Below, piece by piece: positions 42,414 through 54,256 of a DNA stretch of 64,000 nt. Location of the stretch: the NCBI RefSeq assembly GCF_004521985.1, contig NZ_SBHZ01000007.1, positions 62,001 through 126,000 of the forward strand, written 5' to 3'. The notes under the pieces are model-generated. The model was given only the letters and a program-made list of their open reading frames with translations, was not told where the DNA came from and did not search any database. The position numbers and the translations under genes are program-made. The stretch comes from Ectopseudomonas khazarica. Its GTDB lineage: Bacteria; Pseudomonadota; Gammaproteobacteria; Pseudomonadales; Pseudomonadaceae. Position 1 is the stretch's first letter; every line of letters begins with the position of its first letter.

Positions 42414-43802
42414 ATGGCTATCAGCGTTTTCGACCTGTTCAAAGTCGGCATCGGCCCGTCCAGCTCCCACACCGTCGGCCCGATGCGCGCGGCCGCCCTG
42501 TTCACCCACGCCCTGGAGAACCACGGCCACATGCCGCAGGTGACCCGTGTCGTCGCCGAGCTGTACGGCTCGCTGGGCGCCACCGGCAAGGGCCACGGCA
42601 GTGACAAGGCAGTCCTGCTCGGCCTCAGCGGCCATGAGCCGGATACCGTCAACGTCGACCAGGTCCCCGAGTACATCGACACCATCCGCCGCGACAAGCG
42701 CATCGTCCTGGCCGGCAAGCACGCCGTCGCCTTCGACGAGAAGACCGACCTGAAGATGTTCCGCAAGGCGCTGCCGCTGCACGCCAACGGCCTGCGCTTC
42801 GCCGCCTTCGACGGCGCGGGCATCCAGGTGCACGAGGCCACCTACTACTCGGTGGGTGGCGGCTTCGTGGTCAGCGAGGCGATTCTCGCCGATGGCTCCA
42901 AGCACAAGGTCATCGCCCCGGACGCCACGGCCCTGCCGCTGCCGTTTCGCAGCGGCGCCGACCTGCTGCGCCTGAGCCGCGAGCACGGCATCGGCATCGC
43001 CGAGGTGATGCGCCGCAACGAACGCCACTGGCGCAGCGACGAAGAGACCGACGCCGGCCTGCTGGAAATCTGGAAGGTGATGCAGGCCTGCGTGGAGCGC
43101 GGCTGCCGCACCGAAGGCATCCTGCCGGGCGGCTTCAAGGTGCGCCGGCGCGCCGCTATCCTGGCGCGCAAGCTGGGCGGCTTCCAGCGCAGCTACATGG
43201 AAGATCCGCTGCGCATGCTCGACTGGGTCAACCTCTGGGCCCTGGCCGTGAACGAGGAGAACGCCGCCGGTGGCCGCGTGGTCACCGCGCCGACCAACGG
43301 CGCCGCCGGCATCATCCCGGCGGTGCTGCACTACTACGCCAACGCCATCTCCGGCGCCAGCGAACGCGGCATCATCGACTTCCTCCTCACCGCTGGCGCC
43401 ATCGGCATCCTGTACAAGGAGAACGCCTCGATCAGCGGCGCCGAAGTGGGTTGCCAGGGTGAAGTCGGCGTGGCCTGTTCGATGGCGGCCGGCGCGCTGT
43501 GCGCGGTACTCGGCGGCACCCCGGAGCAGGTCGAGAACGCCGCCGAGATCGGCATGGAGCACCACCTGGGCCTGACCTGCGACCCGGTCGGCGGCCTGGT
43601 GCAGATTCCCTGCATCGAGCGCAACGCCATCGCCTCGGTGAAGGCGATCAACGCCGCGCGCATGGCGCTGTACGGCGACGGCGCGCACTACGTGAGCCTG
43701 GACAAGGTGATCAAGACCATGCGCGAGACCGGTGCCGACATGCTGACCAAGTACAAGGAAACCGCCCGTGGCGGCCTGGCGGTGAACATCATCGAATGCT
43801 GA
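42414..43802 (+). CDS. sdaA: L-serine ammonia-lyase (iron-sulphur, single chain)
   Basis: 462 residues. It combines the beta domain ([29 protein letters not shown]) and alpha domain of Fe-S serine dehydratases ([68 protein letters not shown]). The Cys in GCQGEV, LTCDP and IPCIE are the [4Fe-4S] ligands. It turns L-serine into pyruvate and ammonia. The start at 42414 follows GAAGAAG. The gene may equally be called sdaB or tdcG; I use sdaA loosely. The two BCCT carriers downstream fit a choline/betaine-to-glycine-to-serine-to-pyruvate route. Confidence 0.94.
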   Translation: MAISVFDLFKVGIGPSSSHTVGPMRAAALFTHALENHGHMPQVTRVVAELYGSLGATGKGHGSDKAVLLGLSGHEPDTVNVDQVPEYIDTIRRDKRIVLAGKHAVAFDEKTDLKMFRKALPLHANGLRFAAFDGAGIQVHEATYYSVGGGFVVSEAILADGSKHKVIAPDATALPLPFRSGADLLRLSREHGIGIAEVMRRNERHWRSDEETDAGLLEIWKVMQACVERGCRTEGILPGGFKVRRRAAILARKLGGFQRSYMEDPLRMLDWVNLWALAVNEENAAGGRVVTAPTNGAAGIIPAVLHYYANAISGASERGIIDFLLTAGAIGILYKENASISGAEVGCQGEVGVACSMAAGALCAVLGGTPEQVENAAEIGMEHHLGLTCDPVGGLVQIPCIERNAIASVKAINAARMALYGDGAHYVSLDKVIKTMRETGADMLTKYKETARGGLAVNIIEC

Positions 43803-43820
43803 TGTTCGATCGCTAGACGC

Positions 43821-43858
43821 GAAAACGCCGCGAACTTGCAAAGGTTCGCGGCGTTTTC
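43821..43858. terminator. Strong bidirectional terminator
   Basis: 15-bp perfect stem (GAAAACGCCGCGAAC with its complement), an 8-base loop, and T-rich ends on both strands. It lies between the serine dehydratase gene and the convergent BCCT gene. Confidence 0.9.
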
Positions 43859-43909
43859 GTTGCTGCCGGGGAAGCCCTCTCCCAGTATCGGAAGAGGGCC
43901 AGCAGCCGC

Positions 43910-45562
43910 TCAGCGCGGCTCGCTGCTCAGCCCCTTGATGATCGCCACGCAGCCGACCAGCAGCACCACGGTGAACGGCAGGCCGGTCGATACCGCCATC
44001 GCCTGCAGGGCCACCAGGCCACCGCCAAGCAGCAGCGCGACGGCCAGGGCGCCTTCCATGATCACCCAGAACATCTTCTGCGAGACCGGTGCGTTGATCT
44101 TGCCGCCAGCGGTGATGGTGTCGATCACCAGCGAGCCGGAGTCCGACGAGGTGATGAAGAACAGCACCACCAGGACGATCGCGGCGAACGAGCTGATGGC
44201 GCTGATCGGCAGCTGATCGAGCATGACGAACATCTTCAGCTCCAGGGCCGCCTGCTGCAGTTCGGTGAGGCCGCCGAGGGCCTGGTGCAGCGCGGTCCCG
44301 CCGAAGGTGCTCATCCAGATCACCGACACCAGCGACGGCACCAGCAGCACGGCCGTGAGGAATTCACGCACGGTGCGGCCACGGCTGACCCGCGCGATGA
44401 ACATGCCCACGAACGGCGACCAGCTGATCCACCAGGCCCAGTAGAACGCCGTCCAGCCCTGGCTGAAGTTGGCGTCCTCGCGCCCGACCGGGTTGGACAG
44501 CGCCGGCAGGTACTGCAGGTAGGCACCCAGGTTGTCCAGCACGCCGGTCAGCAGCAGGGCGGTCGGCCCGGCGAGCAGCACGAACAGCAGCAGCGCCAGG
44601 GCCAGGCCCATGTTGATCTCCGACAGGCGCTTGACCCCCTTGTCCACGCCGGTCAGCACCGAGCACAGGGCGATCAGGGTGATCACCGTGATCAGCAACA
44701 CCTTGGTGGTGGTATCGGCCGGCAGGCCGAACAGCGCGTGCAGGCCCGCAGTGGCCTGCTCGGCGCCCAGGCCCAGCGAGGTGACCAGGCCGAACAGGGT
44801 GGCGAACACCGCGAGGATGTCGATCAGATGGCCCGGCCAGCCCCAGACGCGCTCACCGAGCAGCGGGAAGAAGATCGAGCGGAACGACAGCGGCAGGCCC
44901 TTGTTGAAGGCGAACAGGCCCAGCGCCAGGGCGACGATGGCATACACCGCCCAGGGGTGCAGGCCCCAGTGGAAGATGGTGGTGGCCATGCTCAGGCGCG
45001 CCGCCTCGGCGGAGTCGCCCGCAGCGGCACCCAGCGGCGCCCAGTCGGTGCGCACGCCGTTGGCGTCCACGCTGGTACCGCCCAGGGCCGTGCCGTAGTG
45101 CGACATCGGCTCGGCCACGCCGTAGAACATCAGGCCGATGCCCATGCCGGCGGCGAACAGCATGGCGAACCAGGAGAAGTACGAGTAATCGGGGCGCGCC
45201 AGCGTACCGCCGAGGCGCACCTTGCCCAGCGGCGACACGATCAGCCCCAGGCACAGCAGCACGAAGATGTTGGCCGAGCCGATGAAGAACCACGACAGGT
45301 GCACCGTCAGCCAGTCACGCACGGCCTTGAACAGCGGCTCGATCTGGTCGTGCATGGCCAGCGCCAGCGCGACGAAGATGAACGCGGTCACCGCCGAGAT
45401 CAGGAAGACCACGCCATGGATGTCGAGATTGACCAGGTAGCGGCCACGGATGTTGTCCTGGCCGACCACGTAGTCGGTGTCGATGAGGGTGACGGCACCA
45501 CTCGGGGCGGGAATACCGTCTGCGGATGAGTCGTTGTTGCGGGGTACGGGGCCTTGGCTCAA
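43910..45562 (-). CDS. BCCT-family transporter (choline/betaine/carnitine type), copy 1
   Basis: 550 residues, twelve hydrophobic helices. BCCT signatures: YFSWFAMLFAAGMGIGLMFYGVAEPM, the aromatic box region AFYWAWWISWSPFVGMFIARVSRGRTVREF, and FFITSSDSGSLVIDTI. It starts with TTG at 45562: AAGGAG is placed 7 bases upstream and no ATG is available nearby. The short N- and C-termini (no long osmosensory tail) suggest a nutrient-uptake rather than an osmotic-stress carrier. It is about three-quarters identical by eye to copy 2 behind it on the same strand; the intervening terminator at 45699 suggests separate transcripts. Confidence 0.92.
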   Translation of the reverse strand: MSQGPVPRNNDSSADGIPAPSGAVTLIDTDYVVGQDNIRGRYLVNLDIHGVVFLISAVTAFIFVALALAMHDQIEPLFKAVRDWLTVHLSWFFIGSANIFVLLCLGLIVSPLGKVRLGGTLARPDYSYFSWFAMLFAAGMGIGLMFYGVAEPMSHYGTALGGTSVDANGVRTDWAPLGAAAGDSAEAARLSMATTIFHWGLHPWAVYAIVALALGLFAFNKGLPLSFRSIFFPLLGERVWGWPGHLIDILAVFATLFGLVTSLGLGAEQATAGLHALFGLPADTTTKVLLITVITLIALCSVLTGVDKGVKRLSEINMGLALALLLFVLLAGPTALLLTGVLDNLGAYLQYLPALSNPVGREDANFSQGWTAFYWAWWISWSPFVGMFIARVSRGRTVREFLTAVLLVPSLVSVIWMSTFGGTALHQALGGLTELQQAALELKMFVMLDQLPISAISSFAAIVLVVLFFITSSDSGSLVIDTITAGGKINAPVSQKMFWVIMEGALAVALLLGGGLVALQAMAVSTGLPFTVVLLVGCVAIIKGLSSEPR

Positions 45563-45698
45563 GGGGCTGCTCCTTCTTTTTCTAGGGCGCGCGCAGGGAC
45601 TGCGAATCGCGGAAGCCGACGCTAGCAGAAGGAAAAAACGGCCTGCACCGCGGGAACGCCGCGGGTTTTCCCATTAACGACCCGTGACCCGGGAACGA

Positions 45699-45724
45699 AA
45701 AAGCGCGCCCGAAGGCGCGCTTTT
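45699..45724. terminator. Terminator after BCCT copy 2
   Basis: AAAAGCGCGCC and GGCGCGCTTTT arms around CGAA (TTCG on the minus strand, a stable tetraloop), with T tracts on both strands. It lies just past the stop of the downstream BCCT gene. Confidence 0.88.
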
Positions 45725-45744
45725 GGCAACGGCGAACAGCCTGC

Positions 45745-47412
45745 TCAGCGCGGCTCGCTCATCAGCCCCTTGACGATGGAGATGCAGCCCACCAGCAGCA
45801 CGATGGTGAACGGCAGGCCCGTCGACACGGCCATCGCCTGCAACGCCACCAGACCGCCACCGAGCAGCAGGGCGATGGCGATGACACCCTCGATGCTGGC
45901 CCAGAACACGCGCTGCGGTACCGGTGCGTTGACCTTGCCGCCAGCGGTGATGGTGTCGATCACCAGCGAGCCGGAGTCCGACGAGGTGATGAAGAACACC
46001 ACCACCAGCACGATGCCGATGAACGAGGTGATGCTGGTCAGCGGCATCTCACCGAGCATGCTGAACAGCTTCAGCTCCAGGCCGGCATCCTGCGCACCGG
46101 TGAAACCGTCCACCAGCAGCTGATTGATGGCGGTGCCGCCAAAGGCGGTCATCCACAGCACCGACACCAGCGACGGCACCAGCAGCACGGCGATGAGGAA
46201 TTCACGCACGCTGCGGCCACGGCTGACCCGCGCGATGAACATGCCCACGAACGGCGACCAGCTGATCCACCAGGCCCAGTAGAACGCCGTCCAGCCCTGG
46301 CTGAAATTGGCGTCCTCGCGCCCGACCGGATTGGACAGCGCCGGCAGGTACTGCAGGTAGGCACCGAGGTTCTTGAAGAAGTCGGTGAAGATCACCAGGG
46401 TCGGCCCGGCGATGATGACGAACAGCAGCAGGGCCATGGCCAGGGCCATGTTGATCTCCGACAGGCGCTTGACCCCCTTGTCCAGGCCGGCGACGACCGA
46501 GGCCAGGGCGATCATGGTGATGGCGATGATCAGCAGCACCTTGGTGGTGTCCGTGGCCGGAATGCCGAACAGGTACTCCACCCCGGCAGCCGCCTGCTCG
46601 GCCCCCAGGCCCAGCGAAGTGACCAGGCCGAACAGGGTGGCGAACACCGCGAGGATGTCGACGATGTGCCCCGGCCAACCCCACACGCGCTCACCGAGGA
46701 TCGGGTAGAAGATCGAGCGGATCGACAGCGGCAGGCCCTTGTTGAACGAGAACAGCGCCAGGGCCAGGGCGACGATGGCGTAGATCGCCCAGGGGTGCAG
46801 GCCCCAGTGGAAGATGGTCGCGGCCATGCCCAGGCGCACCGCTTCCTCGGCGTTGCCTTCGGCCCCGCCCAGCGGTGCCCAGTCGGTGCGCACGCCGTCT
46901 TCACCGACGGTGATGCCGGCGATCGACGAGCTGTAATGCGACATGGGTTCGGACACGCCGTAGAACATCAGGCCGATGCCCATACCGGCGGCGAACAGCA
47001 TGGAGAACCAGCCCATGTAGGTGTAGTCGGGGGTCGCTTCCTTGCCGCCGATACGTACCTTGCCCAGCGGCGAGACGATCAGCGCGAGGCAGAGCAGGAC
47101 GAAGATGTTGGCGGCGCCGATGAAGAACCAGGCCATGTGGTGGGTGAGCCAGTCGCGCACGCCGCTGAACAGCGGTTCGATCTGGTTCTGCAGAGCCAGG
47201 GCCAGGATCACGAAGATCACCGCGACCAGCGCGGAAATGGTGAAGACCTTGCCATGGATGTCGAGGGCGAAGACGAACTGCCCTTTGATGTTGTCCTGAC
47301 CGATGACGTAATCGGTGTCGATCAGGTTGGCTTCACCGGTCGGTGCCGGGATGCCCTCGTGGGTTTCCGCTGCGGGTGGCGGGGTCATGTCATGCGAAGG
47401 GACGTTTCCCAT
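45745..47412 (-). CDS. BCCT-family transporter, copy 2
   Basis: About 555 residues from ATG 47412 (AAGGAG 10 bases upstream). A longer frame begins in low-quality upstream sequence and is dismissed. It has the same twelve-helix plan and motifs as copy 1 (GWFSMLFAAGMGIGLMFYGVSEPM, AFYWAWWISWSPFVGMFIARVSRGRSVREF, FFITSSDSGSLVIDTITAGGK). The differences cluster in the N-terminus, the loop after helix 5 and the segment LLVDGFTGAQDAGLELKLF, which could alter substrate choice. It is likely to import a quaternary or zwitterionic amine using Na+ or H+. Confidence 0.92.
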   Translation of the reverse strand: MGNVPSHDMTPPPAAETHEGIPAPTGEANLIDTDYVIGQDNIKGQFVFALDIHGKVFTISALVAVIFVILALALQNQIEPLFSGVRDWLTHHMAWFFIGAANIFVLLCLALIVSPLGKVRIGGKEATPDYTYMGWFSMLFAAGMGIGLMFYGVSEPMSHYSSSIAGITVGEDGVRTDWAPLGGAEGNAEEAVRLGMAATIFHWGLHPWAIYAIVALALALFSFNKGLPLSIRSIFYPILGERVWGWPGHIVDILAVFATLFGLVTSLGLGAEQAAAGVEYLFGIPATDTTKVLLIIAITMIALASVVAGLDKGVKRLSEINMALAMALLLFVIIAGPTLVIFTDFFKNLGAYLQYLPALSNPVGREDANFSQGWTAFYWAWWISWSPFVGMFIARVSRGRSVREFLIAVLLVPSLVSVLWMTAFGGTAINQLLVDGFTGAQDAGLELKLFSMLGEMPLTSITSFIGIVLVVVFFITSSDSGSLVIDTITAGGKVNAPVPQRVFWASIEGVIAIALLLGGGLVALQAMAVSTGLPFTIVLLVGCISIVKGLMSEPR

Positions 47413-47695
47413 ACGTGGCGTGCTCCTTGATGCGTTTGACTCGCTAGACGAGCGTGAACAGGACGGATGCCCTCCTCCAATTAAAGACGACCCACAGTCG
47501 GGTCGAACGGCAAAGGGTAACACATGAATTCCGCTCACTCAGAATCCAAGACACGTGAAAGCCTCGAATAATTCCCCGGAAGCTGGCCATCTGCCTGGCA
47601 CTGCCATTCCCCGGATGGCCATGGCAGGATGACCATCGAACGCTGCGTAACCCCCGTGGTCAGCTGCACACAGCCCGTGCAAAGGAAGACCCTGC

Positions 47696-49141
47696 ATGCC
47701 TGCGGATTTCGGCATTCCCCACCTGTTCGCCTACCTGATCGCCAGCATCCACGCCCTCGGCATGCTGGCCGCGATCCATGCCGTGCTGACCGTACGCACC
47801 GCCCAGGGCGCCCTGGCCTGGGGACTGTCGCTGTTCTTCATGCCCTACCTGACGCTGCTGCCGTACCTGGTGTTCGGCCGCAGCCGCTTCGACGCCTACG
47901 TCAAGGCACGCCGCCAGGCCGACAGGGAAATGCACCTGGCCATGGCCGAGCAGGACTGGCGGCCCTGGGTCGAGGAAGCCAAGGCGGCGCACCTGTCGCC
48001 CGCCTATGCACGCCTGCGGGCCCTGCCGCGCCTGTCGCACCTGCCCGGCCTGACCGGCAACCGGGTGCAGTTGCTGATCGACGGCGAAGCCACCTTCGCG
48101 GCGATGCTCGATGCGCTGGCCGGCGCCCGGCAGGTGATCCTGCTGCAGTTCTTCATCATTCGCGACGACAGCCTCGGTCGCCGCCTGCATGACATCCTGC
48201 TCGAGCGCGCCGCAGCCGGGGTGCAGGTCCACGTGCTGTACGACGGCGTCGGCAGCCATGCGCTGTCCGGCGCCTTCATCGATCGGCTGCGCCGGGGTGG
48301 CGTCCAGGTGCACGCCTTCCCCACCCGCTCCGGCCTGTTCAATCGCTTCCAGCTGAACTTCCGCAACCACCGCAAGATCGTCGTGGTCGATGGCGAGATC
48401 GGCTTTCTCGGCGGCCTCAATGTCGGCGTCGAATACCTCGGGCAGAAGCCGCCGCTGGCGCCCTGGCGCGACACCCACGTGGAAGTGCGCGGGCCGGTGG
48501 TGGCCAGCCTGCAGGAAGCCTTCGCCGAAGACTGGTACTGGGCCTGCCAGAAGCTGCCGCCGCTGCTGATGCCGAGCAAGCAGGACGAACCCGGCGTGCT
48601 CTGCCAGGTGATCGCCAGCGGTCCGGCCGACGCCCAGGAAACCTGCTCGCTGATGTTCGTCGAGGCGATCCACGCCGCGCGCGAACGCGTGTGGCTGAGC
48701 AGCCCGTACTTCGTCCCCGACGAAGCCCTGTTCGCCGCCCTGCGCCTGGCCGTGATGCGCGGGGTGGACGTGCGCCTGCTGCTGCCGGCGCGCCCCGACC
48801 ACCGTATCGTCTATGCCGCGTCCAGCCTGTACGCCTTCGAGGCGCTGCGCGCCGGGGTGCGCGTGTTGCGCTACCAGCCGGGCTTCCTGCACCAGAAGGC
48901 GCTGCTGATCGACCACGACGCCTGCGTGCTGGGCAGCGCCAACCTGGACAACCGCTCCTTCCGCCTGAATTTCGAGGCCAGCCTGCTGATAGTCGACGCA
49001 GGCTTCAACGCCGAGGTCGCCCAGATGCTGGAGGCGGATTTCAGCCGCTCGCGCGAGCTGGTCAATGCCGACCGCCGCAACCTGCACCGCCTGCAGCAAC
49101 TGGGCATGCGCGTGGCGCGGCTGATCTCGCCCATCCTCTGA
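47696..49141 (+). CDS. cls: Cardiolipin synthase (phospholipase D superfamily)
   Basis: 481 residues. Two N-terminal membrane helices ([45 protein letters not shown]) are followed by two PLD domains with HKD motifs: [19 protein letters not shown] and [23 protein letters not shown]. This is the ClsA layout. It condenses two phosphatidylglycerols to cardiolipin in the inner membrane. AAGGAAG lies 7 bases before the ATG. It looks monocistronic. Confidence 0.93.
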   Translation: MPADFGIPHLFAYLIASIHALGMLAAIHAVLTVRTAQGALAWGLSLFFMPYLTLLPYLVFGRSRFDAYVKARRQADREMHLAMAEQDWRPWVEEAKAAHLSPAYARLRALPRLSHLPGLTGNRVQLLIDGEATFAAMLDALAGARQVILLQFFIIRDDSLGRRLHDILLERAAAGVQVHVLYDGVGSHALSGAFIDRLRRGGVQVHAFPTRSGLFNRFQLNFRNHRKIVVVDGEIGFLGGLNVGVEYLGQKPPLAPWRDTHVEVRGPVVASLQEAFAEDWYWACQKLPPLLMPSKQDEPGVLCQVIASGPADAQETCSLMFVEAIHAARERVWLSSPYFVPDEALFAALRLAVMRGVDVRLLLPARPDHRIVYAASSLYAFEALRAGVRVLRYQPGFLHQKALLIDHDACVLGSANLDNRSFRLNFEASLLIVDAGFNAEVAQMLEADFSRSRELVNADRRNLHRLQQLGMRVARLISPIL

Positions 49142-49212
49142 GAAGCCTGAAACCTGCCCGTTCACTGCAATATCGCGCACTTTCGCCACCCCGGGCGCCT
49201 GCCGGCGCGACT

Positions 49213-49241
49213 TTGAACAGGCTCCGCGGCACGACTATGGT
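49213..49241 (+). promoter_or_regulatory. Candidate sigma-70 promoter for the family 3 binding protein gene
   Basis: TTGAAC (49213-49218) and TATGGT (49236-49241) with a 17-bp spacer, 30 bp before the start codon. Confidence 0.4.
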
Positions 49242-49271
49242 TATGGAGTCTGCCGCCCTTGGCACTGCCCC

Positions 49272-50003
49272 ATGAAGACGCGCCTCGCCCAGCTGTTCTG
49301 CCTCTGCCTGCTCGCCCTGCCCTGCCTGGCGCAGGAGGTGATTCGTGTCGGCGTGGAACTGCAGCCCTACCAGCCCTATTCCGACGTGGAGAACGGCGAA
49401 TACCGGGGCTATGCGCGCGACCTGCTGGATGCCTTTGCCGCCGAGCACGGCTACCGCTTCGTCTACGTGCCGCTGCCGGTGAGGCGCCTGCTGGGGGATT
49501 TCCTCGGCGGGCGGGTCGACCTGAAGTTCCCCGACCACCCGCAGTGGAACGCCGACCAGAAGGCCGGCCACGCCATCCACTACAGCCGCCCGGCAGCGCC
49601 CTATGTCGACGGCATCCTGGTCAAGCCGCAGCAGCTCGGCCAGGGCGTGGCGCGTATCCGCCTGCTCGGCACGCAGAACGGTTTCACCCCCTGGCCGTAC
49701 CTGACGGAGATCCACGCCGGACGTATCAAGCTGATCCAGGCCAACCAGATCGAGTCGCTGCTGCTCATGGCCATCAACGACCGGGTCGACGCGGTCTACC
49801 TCAACCCCCGCGTGGTGGCCCACCAGCTGCGCCTGATGGACCTGGCGGAGCAGGCGCTGGTGCTCGACCCGCAGCTGCCGCACGTGGAAGACCACTACTA
49901 CCTGTCGAGCATCCGCTACCCGCAGGTGATCGAGGCCTTCAACCGCTTCCTGGAGGAGCGCAGCGAACAGGTCGAGGCCATTCGCCTGCGTCACGGCCTG
50001 TGA
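49272..50003 (+). CDS. Periplasmic substrate-binding protein, family 3-like
   Basis: 243 residues with a signal peptide (RLAQLFCLCLLALPCLA-QE) and the two-lobed SBP_bac_3 pattern (VIRVGVELQPYQPYSDVENGEYRGYARDLLDAFAAEHG, VDLKFPDHPQWN, DRVDAVYLNPRVV). There is no ABC permease or ATPase nearby, so it may be an orphan receptor or chemosensory protein, as is common in Pseudomonas. No Shine-Dalgarno is obvious. Confidence 0.82.
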   Translation: MKTRLAQLFCLCLLALPCLAQEVIRVGVELQPYQPYSDVENGEYRGYARDLLDAFAAEHGYRFVYVPLPVRRLLGDFLGGRVDLKFPDHPQWNADQKAGHAIHYSRPAAPYVDGILVKPQQLGQGVARIRLLGTQNGFTPWPYLTEIHAGRIKLIQANQIESLLLMAINDRVDAVYLNPRVVAHQLRLMDLAEQALVLDPQLPHVEDHYYLSSIRYPQVIEAFNRFLEERSEQVEAIRLRHGL

Positions 50004-50006
50004 AAT

Positions 50007-50519
50007 CTAGCGTTTGAGCACGGCACAGTCCGCGCCGACCCAGCGCGCCCGGCTCTCCATGCTGCTCGGCTGGCCGTTGTAGGTACCGCTGACCTGGGTG
50101 GTGAATTCCTTGTCGCTGACGAAGCGCGTCTCCCCTTCGCCCTGGGCATCCGGGCAGGTGAAGCGAAACTTCCACAGCGTCGCGCTGCGTTCGAGGACCT
50201 CGTTGCGGCAACCGGACTCGGGGTCGTGCAGGGGAATGTCCTGGGCCTTGATCTGCTCGGCGGTGAGGCACATCTGCACACCACCCGCGCCGAGCCTGAT
50301 GCCCTGTTCGGCCAGCATGTTCTCCATCATCTGGCGCTGCTCCGGCGGCAGGTTCTGCAACTGCGCCAGCATCTCCTCCATCGCCGGCATGGCCTGGCCG
50401 CCGACCTGCATGTTGTGCGAGCTGACCTCCCAGACGCCGGGCTGGATATCCAGCGCGCTGGCCAGGGTCGGTGACAGGCAGAGGGCGAACGGCAGGGCGA
50501 AGCGAAAGACAGGGTGCAT
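50007..50519 (-). CDS. DUF3617 secreted protein
   Basis: 170 residues with a signal peptide (FALPFALCLSPTLASA-LD) and the DUF3617 pattern: LDIQPGVWEVSSHNMQVGG at the start of the mature part, MCLTAEQI, ESGCRNEVLERSATLWKFRFTC, GEGETRFVSDKEFTTQVSGTY. Four Cys form probable disulphides. Periplasmic, function unknown. Its stop is 3 bases from that of the convergent binding-protein gene. Confidence 0.85.
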   Translation of the reverse strand: MHPVFRFALPFALCLSPTLASALDIQPGVWEVSSHNMQVGGQAMPAMEEMLAQLQNLPPEQRQMMENMLAEQGIRLGAGGVQMCLTAEQIKAQDIPLHDPESGCRNEVLERSATLWKFRFTCPDAQGEGETRFVSDKEFTTQVSGTYNGQPSSMESRARWVGADCAVLKR

Positions 50520-50569
50520 GACGGGTCTCCTCGAACGGGGCGTTGCTCAAGCGTAGCCGCAGACGAACA

Positions 50570-50602
50570 AAACCCCCACCGGCTTGCACCGCATGGGGGT
50601 TT
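50570..50602. terminator. Terminator of the TRAP/DUF1850 operon
   Basis: AAACCCCCA / TGGGGGTTT arms around a 15-base loop, T-rich on both sides. It lies 57 bp past the DUF1850 stop on the minus strand. Confidence 0.75.
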
Positions 50603-50658
50603 CCTTCTTTTTCAGCCGGCACTTGTGGCGCCGGGAGCATGGGTCCGCTCGGGCGAAC

Positions 50659-51062
50659 CTAGCCTGCGTCAGGCGCAGGGGAGCTCAGCTCGCAGCTCCA
50701 GAGTTCCAACGCCGGCTGGCTCGCTTTTGGCGGGCCGAGCCAGTCGCTCATCGGGCGACAACGCTGGTCGATACACAGTTGGTAATCCCCGGCTTCGGGC
50801 GTACGCCCGACTCGCAGGGGTTGCAAAGGCGGTAGCTGACGCTGGTAGTGCCAGCTGCCATTGCGCAGTTCGGCGCCGTCGGGAATTTCCATCCCGGCGC
50901 CGGAACCCTTGACCCGCGCCTCGCCGAGGAGCAGGCCCTCGGCGGTGACGCGGTAATCCTCTTCCCAGCGGATCTTCTCGATGGTGTGGGTCCAGGCCAG
51001 GGTGAACTCGGCGGAGGGCAGCTCCGCCCACACCGCCCCGGCCAGTCCCAGACAGAGACCGA

Positions 51063-51066
<4 letters not shown>
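50659..51066 (-). CDS. DUF1850 protein of TAXI-TRAP operon
   Basis: 135 residues from GTG 51066, overlapping the TRAP permease stop (GTGA). A short hydrophobic N-terminus (MIGLCLGLAGAVWA) looks like a signal peptide. The DUF1850 core has FTLAWTHTIEKIRWEEDYRVTAEGLLLGEARVKGSGAGMEIPDGA. DUF1850 genes almost always accompany TAXI-type TRAP permeases; the role is unknown, probably periplasmic assistance to the transporter. Two Cys (QLCIDQRC) may pair. Confidence 0.88.
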
Positions 51067-53090
<2,024 letters not shown>

Positions 53091-53220
53091 GGAGTGCAAA
53101 CCTCATGACTACTTCGATACGGGGCAGAGTCGCCAACAAAACCCACCGTCCATGAACGCCGGTTTTATTCGCGATTCTGTAGCAGGAGCCACGGCGCGCA
53201 CGCCGTGGCCCAGGCCGTGA

Positions 53221-54174
53221 TTACAGCGCGCCGACTTCTTTGTAGTAGCGCTCGGCACCCGGATGCAGCGGGATCGGCAGGTTCTTGGTAGCGGTTTCCA
53301 GCTTGATGTCCTTGGCCGCGGAGTGGGCGGTGCCCAGGCGGTCGAGGTTGTCGAACATCAGCTTGGTCATCTGGTAGGCCACGTCATCGGAGACGCCTTC
53401 GTGGCTGACCAGGATGTTGGTGATGGCCACGGTGGGCACGTCAGCGTCCTGACCGTCGTAGGTGCCGGCCGGGATGGTGGCGGCCTGGTAGGCAGCGTTG
53501 TCGATCTTCGCGGTCACGTCGGCCGGGATGGAGACGAAGCTGATTTTCATGGTCGAGGCCAGGTCGCGGATGGCGGCCATGCCCAGACCGGACGACTGCA
53601 GGGTGGCGTCCAGCTGGCGGTTCTTGATCAGCTCGACCGACTCGGCGTACGGCAGGAATTCAACCTTGCCCATGTCCTCGTAGCTCAGGCCGGCGGCCTT
53701 GAAGATGGCGCGGGCATTCAGCTCGGTGCCGGACTTCGGCGCACCGACGGAGATGCGCTTGCCCTTGAGGTCTTCCAGGCTCTTGATGCCGGATTCGGCG
53801 TTGGCCACGATCTGGATGTAGTTCGGGTAGGTGCCGGCGATGGCCCGCAGCTTCTTCAGCGGCGCCTTGAAGCCCGCGTCTTCCACGCCGTTCCAGGCAT
53901 CGGCTACCGAGTCACCGAGAGCGAAGGCCAGTTCGCCACGACCCGCCTGCAGCAGGTTGAGGTTTTCCACCGAGGCCTTGGTCGCCTGGACCGAGGTCTT
54001 GGAGCCTTCGATGCCATTGGTGTACAGCTGCGACAGGGCGACGCCGATCGGGTAGTACACGCCACTGGTACCGCCAGTGAGCACGTTGATGAAGGTCGGC
54101 GCAGCGAGCACGGCGGTGCTGGCAGTGATGGCCGCGGCAGCGGCGAACAGGCTGATTTTCTTGGTCAGTCGCAT
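53221..54174 (-). CDS. TAXI-family TRAP substrate-binding protein
   Basis: 317 residues with a signal peptide (ISLFAAAAAITASTAVLA-AP). TAXI features: FINVLTGGTSGVYYPIGVALSQLY, VQATKASVENLNLLQAGRGELAFALGD, GKRISVGAPKSGTELNARAIFKAAGL and NILVSHEGVSDDVAYQMTKLMFDNL. It delivers the solute, probably a carboxylate, to the fused permease. A near-consensus sigma-54 promoter and a long leader lie upstream, and a DctD-type activator gene is next door, so inducible sigma-54 control is likely. A CCATAACAACGAC element overlaps the ribosome-binding region (GGAG). Confidence 0.94.
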   Translation of the reverse strand: MRLTKKISLFAAAAAITASTAVLAAPTFINVLTGGTSGVYYPIGVALSQLYTNGIEGSKTSVQATKASVENLNLLQAGRGELAFALGDSVADAWNGVEDAGFKAPLKKLRAIAGTYPNYIQIVANAESGIKSLEDLKGKRISVGAPKSGTELNARAIFKAAGLSYEDMGKVEFLPYAESVELIKNRQLDATLQSSGLGMAAIRDLASTMKISFVSIPADVTAKIDNAAYQAATIPAGTYDGQDADVPTVAITNILVSHEGVSDDVAYQMTKLMFDNLDRLGTAHSAAKDIKLETATKNLPIPLHPGAERYYKEVGAL

Positions 54175-54186
54175 GGAAGTATCTCC

Positions 54187-54199
54187 GTCGTTGTTATGG
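54187..54199 (-). promoter_or_regulatory. Possible Hfq/Crc CA motif before the TAXI gene
   Basis: CCATAACAACGAC directly upstream of GGAG and the start codon. The A-rich triplet pattern (AAC AAC) approximates the AANAANAA motif of catabolite repression in Pseudomonas, with one mismatch. Confidence 0.4.
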
Positions 54200-54256
54200 C
54201 TTTATGCAGAGTTTCACTCTAGACGACGCCGGCCTGGCGTCATCGGCGGTGCGCGA

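Noticed and set aside
47413..47538. 42-codon N-terminal extension of BCCT copy 2
   Set aside because: No ribosome binding site, Ser/Cys/Gly-rich translation unlike the family, and a good AAGGAG site before ATG 47412.
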